From assembly GCA_026119935.1 (NCBI GenBank), contig JALRMH010000002.1:1426001-1490000 (forward strand): DNA of 64,000 nucleotides. Reading direction: 5' to 3'. The stretch is from Endothia cerciana (lineage: Eukaryota > Ascomycota > Sordariomycetes > Diaporthales > Cryphonectriaceae). The notes below the pieces were generated by a model. That model saw only the letters and a list, made by a program, of their open reading frames with translations, ran no database searches and was not told the DNA's origin. Numbering within the stretch: position 1 is the first letter of the stretch; each line of letters starts with the position of its first letter. Below, in pieces: positions 47,013 through 57,479 of this stretch. The translations under genes and the position numbers were made by a program.

Positions 47013-48100
47013 TTATATTAATCTGATCACCTCCCTACTAGCCCAATTATACTCAATTGGCTGAGAGGGTCCACAAAAATATACTGGGCCTAAAACTGAA
47101 TAACAACCTTCTCTCCCATATGCAGGTTCCGAAGCCCGCAGGGCTATAGGCACGCCAACTCCTACGATGTGCGCAATTCTGTCTTCGACACCCATCAAAG
47201 GCGGGCTAGAGCCGACCTCACCGCGCTCCGTGACGAAGATGCTTCTCTTACCCGCCGTGCTGCGGCTATACTTCCGCAATATCTCTAGCTGTATCGGTAG
47301 GACTGCCCACGGTCCGCAAGACGAGCAACGCTACCATTTCAACCTCTAGAGCCTGCCGCGTTAGACCGTCGCATATCATCCAAAGCAGGTGCCGCGCCGC
47401 TGCGGGGCTGCGATTCTGACCCATAATCTCGTCAATCATCGACGTGTCGCCGTTATAGCCTAGCAGGAATAGTACCATCGCAACGGGTTCTCGTATGGGG
47501 TCCAGCAATGAAATGCTGGCCCTCAAACACTCACACAAGACCTTCGTAGCTGAGAAAAGGAGTGTGGCATTTTAGATGGAGCCCAAATATTCTACTTGAC
47601 AACTGCTGGGTTGTGGTGGTGGTGGCGGCTGCCTCGTCCTACCAGACCTGCTCCTCTACTGTGCAACAGAATGCCAGTCTGCGACAGAAGACCGCCGATA
47701 CCTTCAACATGCCACCTTCAACCGTGCATTTGATCTCTAGATTCCCGATGGGTATACTGATATGTCGCTGATCCCCCTATATGACATCACATTTGTGCCC
47801 GCGTTGAATATATCCTCAGGGGTGTAACCAGGTGCGGTCCTCCGGGGCTTTGCTCCAGCCTGGCAGCTAGGACGGTGCGCCATTGAGCGTTTGGTGAACC
47901 CCCGAGTCGGCGATCAGGTGGAGGTAAGTTGCATGTCTCTCAGTGAGATATGTGAAGAAGTCTCTGTAAACTAAGTCGAGGGGCTGCTTGTAATCAGGAC
48001 GCCGCGGGGGGGTCGGATAACATAACTGCAGCACCCCACGGAACGCAAAGACGTGATCGTAGCTGTTGGATGCGCGCCGCTGGCGGAGATTTTTCATCAT
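47013..48100 (-). pseudogene. HET-6-like heterokaryon incompatibility gene, C-terminal part, frameshifted
   Basis: Read on the minus strand from 48100: RASNSYDHVFAFRGVLQLCY, PTPPRRPDYKQPLDLVYRDF and TYLTERHA match the region downstream of the HET domain in HET-6-type proteins (SDPRDKVYALLGL...YPTPP..PDY..VYxDF). Further on come EIKCTVEGGMLKVSAVFCRR, then SISLLDPIREPVAMVLFLLG, and after a frame change near 47270 the terminal motif SIFVTERGEVGSSPPLMGVE, DRIAHIVGVGVPIALRASEP, corresponding to RRLFVTxxGxxGLGPxxxxxGDxVxxLxGxxVPxVLR. The N-terminal HET domain itself is not found upstream. Several frame changes make it non-functional. Confidence 0.72.
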
Positions 48101-50030
48101 GATGTGCGAGAAATATGAAGATATCTCGGATCTAAGTATGGGTTTCTGCCTGGTCCTGCTCCAATGCTAGCCAGAGCTATGATTCTTAAATCGAACCCTA
48201 TTGGAGCTACTAGATCGATGCAACTAACACCCTCTGAAGAAAAGTCTGAAGAACAGTGTCTTTCAAGGCTTATCGTCCACGCCCATGATTGTAGGAAGTA
48301 TAAACCAACCCAGAGTTCGATGAACGTCTTCGTTGCTATACTGCGTTTCCCGCCAAATGCAGTTTTAATGAGCCTGTCGGGCTTCCGGCTTCTTTCAGTT
48401 GCGAAATAATGTATTCTCTCTAATTCTGTGCAATCAACCTCGGCTATTCCCCAGAGAAACGTCGGGCATATGGCAAGTATAACTTCCTTAGTAATGGTTC
48501 TCTCAGCTACCCATCTACTCGAAGCTGAAGAATACTTGCTGCTTATTCAGTTTCTGCTTGGAAACCACTGAAGACAGTATGATTACGGATATGGCCTCAA
48601 GCATAGGCCACGTCCCCGTTTCTGACCTTGAATGTCGGCCTGTGAGACTATAACTGGATCCTGATCCAAGATACAGGAAACAGGAAATCCGAACTAGAAC
48701 AAATTTAGGAAACAGAAATCCGACAACAAAACATCGATACACAAAGGCTTCCAAGGTTCGCAATCGGGCTATGATATATAGCATCAGAAGCATGGGTGAA
48801 CAAGTTGTTGTGCCACGGTTCTTGATGCCACAGCCTCGGGGAAAGCTCGTGCACAAGGAGACGCTTTGGCCTCCTCTTGTGGCCTAGGTTGTTCGTGGCC
48901 GCCTGCGACAGCCTGCTAACAATTTTCAATACCTCTGCGACCATGGTCATCACCAACTTGGAGGTTGCAGCAAAACCCCGTGGGACTTAATAACACGGTA
49001 TTTTATGCTTCCCGCTTAGCCATCGTCGCACAGCCTTCTTGCAAAGCGCAATCCTTACTATGTAACATCATCAGCCTGTCGAACTCCGTACCTCTCTAGG
49101 CAGGTAAGGTTCACACTTGAAACCTCGGTGCACCTTGTGAGCAATGTACATGCTTGATTGAGACGCAACAAATAGTTAGGTGTAGGCTAAGGACTTAGTA
49201 TATCTCAGTGGCCGATGCTGGTGTCCTCGCGATAGGATCCCAATCTAGGTACGATGATTACCAATGAGACCACCTATGCTTACCATTTGCCAGCGGATTT
49301 CCCTATGTCTATTTCCAGCACCTCCCATGGGGAGCTCGCTTTCTCGTGGATGCGAAAAAGCTCGCTCTTGGGCAAGTCGGCCTTTCCATGCTGGCTTTAT
49401 ATAGGTGAGAGACATATTTGAATGCATATAACTGATAAAATATGCACAAATTGACTTTCACTGCATGATTTATTTCTTATAATCTGTGGTTGTGCTGTGC
49501 ATCTCTATCGATACTCCATTTCCAAACGCTCTTCGATCTTTCACTTCTGCGAAGGCCCTTCTCCACTAGGTCTTGGGTAACTTCTGTACGAGCAGGCTGT
49601 TCAAGATCGTCCTGGGTACGAGGCACTAGCTTCTAAGGCGTGCTATAAGCTGGACTATTTGCCTATCCCTGCATATTATTAGTCCTGAAACTTACTGGTA
49701 AGTAAGGGAAAACTTACTTTCGGAAGCACTTTTGATAATCTAACTTTGTGTGGATCTCGGAGGATGAACTGTGACTTGTAGTTTAGTATGAGCGCCTCAA
49801 GAGGGTAAGCTCTCGAGGTTGAAGTATAGAAGAAGGAGAAAAGAATGCGGCTCTCGAATAAGACGGATTTTTCATAGCTAGCTGCTTACGTAATAGTGGA
49901 TATGATACCCAGACCCTTTCGACGTCCTCTTCCTCCTTCTAAGACCACCCACGGCATCGATTGATAGACTCGGTACCCTAGTCCCGAATTAAAGACTAGT
50001 GCTTTATATGTTCTCTGTTCACTCTCCACC
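48101..50030. other. unassigned accessory DNA
   Basis: About 1.9 kb of moderately AT-rich sequence. A minus ORF at 48956-48705 is the longest open frame and shows no known motif. I see no transposon ends. Confidence 0.4.
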
Positions 50031-50157
50031 GCGCAGACGTCTTGGAGGTGCCCTTGAAACCCAGTAAATCATGAGTATGGCGAGGATGTTGAGAAGAACG
50101 TAGTTCGTCATATAGCCCACCATATGCCACTTGAACTGTATCTCCACGCCTATGGAA
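50031..50157 (-). pseudogene. C-terminal scrap of an ABC (PDR-type) transporter
   Basis: After a ccatag acceptor the minus strand reads GVEIQFKWHMVGYMTNYVLL, NILAILMIYWVSRAPPRRLR and a stop. This resembles the last membrane helix and basic tail of fungal PDR/ABCG transporters (W..xxx..FN...xxxYWLARxPxK). About 42 residues; nothing upstream continues it, because P450 sequence begins there. Confidence 0.4.
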
Positions 50158-50252
50158 GTTAGATACAGAGTCTGCATTCTAACTTAATCCTAGCTAGCCA
50201 TCGGCGAACTCTCCACACTGACACTAGGTGCAACCGAAACCTGCGTGATAGC

Positions 50253-51850
50253 TATTCCTTCTCTCCCCCATTCACAAGGATGTCCTCGGCTGATATCTTG
50301 ATGGCCTTGGACGAATCTGTCAGGGTGGCATTCCACCGCTGACTCCCTCGCGGAGGGACAGCGATCTCAATGTCATGGTCTGGCGTGGGAACAGCACCCG
50401 GCCATGGATGTGTTGTCCGTCGTTGGGCGAGTCCACTTCCCGCTAGTGGGCTGAATCTCGAACTGCAAGACAGTCAAGGCTGCGAATGATCTCACATGTA
50501 GCGAAATGACGGCCAGGGCATAGAGTGGTTCCCCCGCGAAGCCGCGGAAGGCTATGGGGCTGGGACGTTTGGCGCCGAGCGGCCGGACAAAACGCTTGTG
50601 GTCGAACCCGGCAACCTCAGCACCCCAGACGGACGGGATGCTGTGTTGGACGGGTCCTGGCATCATGACTGTGCTTCCCTTCTTGAGGAGGTACTGGCCG
50701 TCGAGCATGTGGTCTTCCAGCACCATGCGGACCGAGTTACCGATGTCATGGAAGCGGAATACTTCTTGGAAAGTCGACAGGAAGATGGGGCAATCGGTTT
50801 TGATGTAATCGATATCAATTGCGCAATTGCCATCACTCTCCTTCACACCCTTGGCCAATTTCTGCTGACAGGGATCTGAAAGAATTCTCCAGAGAAGCCA
50901 AAAGTGGTGGGAATAGTGTTACTGAGCAGTGCAAAAGCTCCACCAATCTCAGCTCTTGCGATGTCGTTGAGAGGAATACGATATTGGGCATTGCGCTCGT
51001 ATCGATTCCGGACAAGAGCGGATCCCCGGGTATACCGCCGTCTTGAAAGTAGGTCTCGAACCTCTGGACCATGACTTCTCTAGCCTGGAGGCTCTTCTTG
51101 GCCGTGATTGCCGGAGGAGATTGAGCATAACGTCGTGATTCTCGGTTTGAACACATTGCGATGATGTAAATATATACCTCATGCATTCCTAATGATAACG
51201 TATGCCGCAGACTGACTACCATGCCGCTTCCATAATAGGGTCTTGAATGGATTCTGAGGCCCGGAAATTGCGTCTGTAGTGGCCAGCAGAACTGCATGCT
51301 GGATCCATTTGTACATTTGGAAGGTGCTTGGACCCTCTCGCCTCAATGCATCGAGAGATACAGAGACAGCTTGAATCGACGTCCGGTTCATGGCATCGAG
51401 AAGGGTCCGGGACTCACAGCAGGATGAATGGCCTTGTCAAAGCTCATCAAGTAGCCGTGGTCCTCCGTCATATCCACTGCCAATATGTCATTCGCTGTTT
51501 TGCTTCCTCCCATGGCATACTTGAAAGCACGAGCAGCGAAGCGCGCGAATGCTACGGTCCGGAACTGCCGCTGGACAACAGGAATGAGCGCTGTGGAGTT
51601 GACGACGTAGATGCGAGCCCCTGGCATGCGCAAGGTGTAGATGGGAAGGCAATGAATATCTCTAGACATGAGGTCAACGTCAAGGGTAACGACAGAGCCT
51701 TGTAAGTTTCGACATACCTCAATTTCTTGTAGATATCGGCCTTGTATCGGACCATGGCGATTATTGGGCTGAGAAATGGGACAGCCATCTCAATTGCCCT
51801 TGGTTCTTTCGCATCTTGGGTGAATCCTAACAGCGCCCGCAACAGGACAA
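50253..51850 (-). pseudogene. cytochrome P450 (CYP7/8-like fungal family), multiply frameshifted
   Basis: Segments in family order on the minus strand: PRAIEMAVPFLSPIIAMVRY, LPIYTLRMPGARIYVVNSTA, GYLMSFDKAIHPAVSPGP, SIQAVSVSLDALRREGPSTF, KSLQAREVMVQRFETYFQDG, then in another frame DIARAEIGGAFALLSNTIPT, then FWLLWRILSDPCQQKLAKGV after loss of one T in a T-run, STFQEVFRFHDIGNSVRMVL, AGFDHKRF, and QFEIQPTSGKW. The haem-binding loop, GTTLCPGRHFATCEI, is present only in a shifted frame between two lesions. A final frame change leads to VPTPDHDIEIAVPPRGSQRW and NGGEKE stop at about 50253. The enzyme cannot be functional as it stands. Confidence 0.82.
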
Positions 51851-53270
51851 ACAGGCTGCCAACCCACCGCCAGAGAAACTACGATAGCAGACGGCATATT
51901 GGAAAAGCTGAAGAAAATATGGTAGTAAGGAGCAGTGGCAATCTACAGAAGGGTTCTTGTCTCGTTTCGCGCCCTTTTCACACAGAAAAGTCGAAGTCCT
52001 CAGGCACAGAAAGAGCTGGCGATACCGGCTACACGGAACTCTCCAGAGGCTGCCAAAATCAAGTGCTCCGGATGCAGCTCGCGCCTCAAGTTGATATATG
52101 ATAGCCTATAGGATACGTGCTGGACGCTGGAGGGTATTCGCAGCGACGGTAGTGACGACATTGCGTTGCCTTCTCCACCTCCTGGGCGGATGAGCGTGAA
52201 CTTCCTCAACTACCTAGATCCGAAGGTACAAATGTGTCGATCTCGACTTTCCACAATGGTTCTGGGGGTTGGGAGCACTTGACTGACACTACAACGCTCA
52301 CTCAGGATTCGGATGCCGCGACCCGGCGTGGGGAGATGACCTGAGCTCCAAGGATAGTACTGTACACCAGCATGACTTCAAAAAATTGGCCACTGAGCCA
52401 TCTGCATTTTAGGTTATCACCCTTTGTCGACGGATTATGGCCAGGTTCTGGTCTTATATCATTCCAATAAAGTACTCACATGTGTTAGCAAAGTGGGTAT
52501 TAAACGCACTAATATTCAGCCTGGAAATTCTACTCGAGACTTCGCAAGCTGTGACTTGACATCGGCTTATGTTACTACCCTCCCAGCCGTACCCTATCTT
52601 GACACCCATCGAAGTGACGTTGTGAGTTAGCAAGAGCTGGGCATCGAATATCATTCTCAGTCATGGTATTTGGCAAGCTCAGCTTGACTCTGGAGGACAT
52701 ACGCCATTCATCGACGGGCACAGTGCGACTAGACTTTGCCTAGGAAGCCGAGACAAACTTGCGCAGGATTCTAGCATTGACACATGTGTGCTTGTTTGCT
52801 CAATGGACGGTGTCTAGACGCCCTATTCCGCCGACGTCGGCACGCAGCTGGCTAACCAGTGCCATCGGCATCGGGGGCTTAGATGCATTGCCCTCAAAGC
52901 CGGCGCGTCGATGCTGTAGGCTTGTTCGTCTCCCAAGGTCCACTTGGTATGGGAAAAGGGCGCAGATGGAAAGCCAGAGGCCGAATTCACAATTTGGATT
53001 TGGAAGAAAGCCGGACACTGGAGGAACGGGGGCCAATACTCAGGTCCTCGTCTAACTAAACCGTTATAGGGTATTCTTATTAAAACCTGCAAGGTTGTTC
53101 ACACTGAAGTGCACGACAAGACCGAAGGTATCTTTACTCCGGGCCTTTATAAGATCCTCACCTCAAGTCTCCTACCGGAGGCTCTAGTCGCACCTAAGAG
53201 GTGATCTCTTATATACGTATGTCGCTAATATTCGCTAACAAATACTAATGACTATCTTCCCGGAAGTTAT
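51851..53270. other. unassigned accessory DNA
   Basis: Contains a plus-strand segment at about 52005-52230 that reads in a codon-like way (KELAIPATRNSPEAAKIKCS, then SDDIALPSPPPGRMSVNFLN in another frame). It may be another gene relic. No family assigned. TA-rich from 53180. Confidence 0.35.
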
Positions 53271-53530
53271 TGTCAGGGTGTGGGATCACAAGTGAAGTGG
53301 AAGGGTATAAAGTGCTCCTGAGCATTGTATCGCAAGCTGATTCTAAGGACCACTGAACCTGCCCTTCCCTCTCCCTTCTGCCCTCTAGCCCCCTTTGGCC
53401 CACTGATATAGAGTCTGTTCATCGGGGAATCGGTGCAACCCTACTGCATAGACCACGCGGCCTCGCTGTGTTACCGCCGATCCTCCGTCCTGGGGTCTCC
53501 GGGTCAAGGTACGGATTCCGATGCCTAACA
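53271..53530. mobile_element. solo LTR of a retrotransposon, 260 bp, with 5-bp target duplication
   Basis: The element begins TGTCAGGGTG and ends GCCTAACA. The terminal 7 bp are inverted with one mismatch (TGTCAGG / CCTAACA). It is flanked on both sides by the direct repeat GTTAT (53266-53270 and 53531-53535). TG...CA ends plus a 5-bp duplication are the signature of LTR-retrotransposon integration. A TATA-like gtataaag lies about 35 bp inside the left end. No internal retrotransposon sequence is adjacent, so this is a solo LTR left by recombination between two LTRs. Orientation is not certain; the TATA position favours plus. Confidence 0.75.
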
Positions 53531-54618
53531 GTTATCCTTACTAACTTAATACTTCTCCGAATTATCTGGTATCCTCCGTCTATTACGACTAAGATAAATT
53601 CTAAGTAGTCGTTCTATTATTTAGGTTAAGGGTATAGATAAAGCTTAAATGATATACGTATTAAATCTTCTTTATATCTGTATTATTAAGATAGTGTTAG
53701 GTGTCGGGCAGTCGCAGGCCTCGAGGGACCCTTATCCGACGAAGGATATCGTTAGATATAAAAAGCATAGTTCTGTGTTATTAGCTTTCTCGTTATCTCT
53801 GAATCTACATGATTCAGTTCTAGTATTATTAAACAGCCTAGTATTATTATATACTGTCGTGGTGGGTGGTGCCGTGGTCTGGCAAGGGGTGTGTGTGGGT
53901 CTGTCCTTGATGATTACCCCCCCCCCCCCATTTTTCTCTATAAAAGGACGACCCTCGAGGTCGAGCCGTAGACTTATACAGAAAATAAGCATGCCGTTAT
54001 CTTCTCCTTCTTTTTATCAGGTACGACGCATCGTCCTTTTTGCCCTTGGGGCGTCGTGGCCCTCGCTTTTGTTGTTTCTTTTCTACACTGGTACGCTAGG
54101 GTTGTCAGAGCCCTCTGCTACCTTTACTGGGTGTCATCGTTCGTTCCAGTTCTGGCTCACTATTAGCTTCTATATATGTGAGATAGGTAGAGACGACTTA
54201 TAAGTCCTATAGGCGAAGGACATGCCTTCTTGCAACCTTTTTCGCTGCCGATACTTCCTGTATCTCTCCTAGCAGCTCAGCCGCAAAATCTTCGAAGGAA
54301 AGCGTCCTTGTTCTCGAAGAACAGATAGTTCCGAACATCCAGTGCTATCTTAACTTCAGGACTAAACCCGTTACAATGAGGACGTGAGGAAGGAAAAACC
54401 GTGGACGGAAATACAGCTTGACAAGAGGGGAGAAGAGCTAGAGAAGGAAGGTAAAGGAAGACGGTGCCAATGGTCAGAGTAATAGGGATGGGTATGAACA
54501 AACTCGGGAATGGCTGCTACATGTATTCAACCAGCTGCTTGAGCAACCTGCACGCCCAACCTTAGAAAGCATCGCTCACGCAGCCAAGCCCTATAACACC
54601 TGTATGGACATGGAACCC
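53531..54618. other. TA-rich, RIP-like sequence
   Basis: 53180-54200 outside the LTR is much richer in TA, TTA and ATA than the rest of the window, with short stretches such as ttaggttaagg and tattatta, as expected of repeat-induced point mutation. A 184-codon plus ORF (53649-54203) is hydrophobic and featureless; I do not count it as a gene. A TGTTAGGTGTCGGGCAG segment at 53695 followed 57 bp later by atataaaaag could be the left end of a second LTR, but I found no matching right end. Confidence 0.45.
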
Positions 54619-55470
54619 TTAGCTGCAGTAGCGCGCTAGCAGCAGGGTTCGGGATCCCATGGTCTTGGGCTGATTTCCAGGAAAAGAAATGCCGTTAAAA
54701 AACGACGACATCGTAAGATTTTCCGGCTCTCGAAAACCAGAAATGGTATCGTCTCTCTGTTTACCCACCGTTTCGAGGGGGCCCCTTCCGCGCCCGTCTA
54801 TGGTATCGATCGAGAGGACGACTCCTGAAAGGGTCCAGCAGCGGTGAAACCACTCGCAATTCAATTCGAGGTCCTCTATGGACGCGGCTCCGCGGTCCCT
54901 CGCCACCTTCCTCAGCTGCGCCAGGCTTTTGGACAGACGGAACCAATTCCGCGGAAACGAAGCGGCATAGCGTAAGGATCGTGGCATCCAGGACATGACG
55001 GTGTCCAACATTATGATGTCCGACATTATGAGTGAAGGTCTTCCCTTACTTACGAGCCGCGAGGCCGCTTTGACGACCTCAATTGCCTGGCCGGATACGG
55101 TTGCCCTGACCGAGCCAAATATACACTGGCGACGCTGTCAAGTAGATATTCGGCATCAGCGGTATCTGTCCCATCTTTTCATCCGTGTCGATTTGGTTGA
55201 TGCAGATCGCATCGATCCAGATCGTGATGGCCCCGTATTTCTCTCCGAGCATCTCGAGCGCGTTGCGCATTACGGCAGTTTGGTGAGATGAGTATCTCGC
55301 AGCCGTTGCAGGTGATCGTGTACGCCGGAGATTCCTCCTGGCCCCAGACGTAGGAAAGGGCGCTAAACAGGTCACTCATTGTAAGATCTACTACCCTGAG
55401 GGTACCTGTAAGAGGGCAATCTTTACAGCCATCGCAGAGGTCCAAGACGCGGATGGATTTTTAGCCTTCT
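54619..55470 (-). pseudogene. HET-domain gene (HET-6 type), frameshifted
   Basis: From the right: IRVLDLCDG-like start, then CPLTGTLRVVDLTMSDLFSA, LSYVWGQEESPAYTITCNGC, EILISPNC. After a frame change come RNALEMLGEKYGAITIWIDA, ICINQIDTDEKMGQIPLMPN and IYLTASPVYIWLGQGN, the HET core with the WIDAICINQ motif. After another change come VSGQAIEVVKAASRLVSKGR and SIEDLELNCEWFHRCWTLSG, the R.W..QE region. The expected TLQE is degraded. At least two frame changes and no C-terminal part make this a truncated pseudogene. Confidence 0.8.
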
Positions 55471-57479
55471 TTTCTTGGTAGTGGCAGGGTCTTGTAAGGC
55501 TCCCGGCCGGCGGGAGAATCACGTGTATCTGGTGCCGGCAGGAGTAGGTCTGGTGGAATTGACTCCAAGTTCAAGGAGTCAGGCTGCTCCATGTTGACTA
55601 TGCCATTCATCATCATGAAACAAAGATCTGAATGGGTATCATAGACCGGGGAGAGCTTAATTCAGGCGACGTGGGCTAGAGAGGAGAAAGCCGGTTGGGA
55701 GCCCGAGCACCTCTCCGGGTGTTATGACCGTGGGTTTGTCACGAAGGTGAAGACCCAAGTGTTGAGCTCAATTCGCAGGAGAAAGGCTAATTTGAGCCAT
55801 CTGCTTCACATTGTAACGCCCGTGGGACAGGCACTGGCTGTGACGGGCTCCTCGGCAGATACTGTTGATGCCGCAGACCCATCAATGATTATAGATCCAG
55901 CGTATTCGAAAACTTCGTACAGCAGGCCGGACACCGTACCGATAGTAAGGGATTTTTTTCACGCGAGAGTCCGCACGACTAATCAAATTGACCACGTCGC
56001 CGTAACATCGTCGCGAGTTCCACATAGGCCTGGTCAGATATTTCAGAATGCTGTCGCCACAGGAGAACTCATTTTAGACGTCCGACAGGGTGCACCAGAC
56101 TCAATTGGGAGGAATGGAGGTGGTGATCGACAAGCTTATCGATCAGCCTTCAGCCAGATCCACCTCCCCCAAAGCCTCGATGCCTTGCCGTCCTCCGTCA
56201 TGGACCGGCGGACGTCGCGGTTGTCCCCACACTCATTAATTCGGCGAAGAAACTTGCATCTCTGCACTTCGCGTGAACGCGTTACGAAGGGAAATTTCCT
56301 CACCGGCCGCCGCTGCCAGGGCCCGGCATCGCCGCTGCACAAAGCCTGGCTGAAATTAGCACTGCGGTCTGTAGCGGTGGCCGCAACACCGCAGACTTGG
56401 CAGATTAGGGGTCGGAAGCCGGTCCTCTCTCTGCCTCTACGACAAGTAGAGGCAGTCGAGTAGAGCTGAAAGTTCGCTACCGGGAGACGGTCGGTGGAGC
56501 CCATGAAACGCACGAACGCATGCGCATTGCCATGTGGCGCGGCGGCGCTGCTGCTGAAAAACCCACAAGCGATAGGCTGGCAGGTGGGCTCATCAACTTT
56601 TCTCCATCCGCCGCGGAACTTTAGAGTTCGACTTCTGCGCGCCACGTCTACCACGGTAGGCCAAGAAAATTTTTGTACGCTCGAAGCGCAATATGGGGTG
56701 CAGCTGTCGACATCGATGCCCGATGAGTAGTTCATATGCAGCTCCGTCAGGCTTGTTGGCCAGGCGAGCGCTTCACTAGTGCTCGTAGTCGATTTTTCTG
56801 GATAGAATTTGTGGTAGATGTGGAGCAGAACTGGCCCCTGAGGTAGGAAAACCAGGGTCTTTCCGCACCAAGGTCATCCCTGATTCTATGGACGCTCGCC
56901 TCCATCCCCACAAAGAATCCGGAACACGTTCTAGAATCCCCACCACCAGACCCTCGAGTGGGTCTCGATGGCTTCGACGGAAAGGTCGCAGGCATCCGCG
57001 TTGAGGGGATCCTGGTAATCCGATGGGCTGACTATTCGGTGAACATCACTGACCGATCTGTCAGTCTTTGCTCTGAGATCTTCATTGATGCGGTGTACAA
57101 TTCTGTCATACCGTTCTCGTATATGATTCAAGCTCACTGGAAGCTCAGGACATCTTGTGGGATTTAGGTCAGGGGGAAATTATACGATGTGCGACGGGGG
57201 AGACGTTGGTGGTCCGGGGGTGGATATACGACTATGGCTCCATCGTAACCTGAAGATAAATATCACGATGGGTTCCAGGACCTCGGAGAGGAGGACACCG
57301 CAACCATTGTGTGATTCCACTTGTTGAATCGTTTGTCCTGTCTCAGCTTTCTTTTCGTATCGCGACTCGTACTTCGACCAGCGCCCCTTGCCTGAATCCA
57401 CTCCCTAAGTTCTCCATTGCCTATTCCGGACAGAAGCGGTGAGGGTTTGAGATCCACACCGGGAGCTTTGATCAACACG
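55471..57479. other. unassigned accessory DNA with minus-strand ORFs
   Basis: The largest ORF, 56735-56136 (-), 199 codons, contains CKFLRRINECGDNRDVRRSM and TEDGKASRLWGRWI, which loosely resemble the C-terminal VTEDGxxGLGPRW region of HET-6 proteins, so it may be a further HET relic. Two smaller minus ORFs (57137-56931, 56995-56747) follow one another with an overlap and could be one broken gene. No family is assigned with confidence. The right end must carry the promoter of the STAND gene. Confidence 0.4.

Noticed and set aside
53649..54203. 184-codon hydrophobic ORF
   Set aside because: Lies in TA-rich RIP-like DNA, crosses a C-homopolymer and shows no membrane-protein family motif or codon bias.
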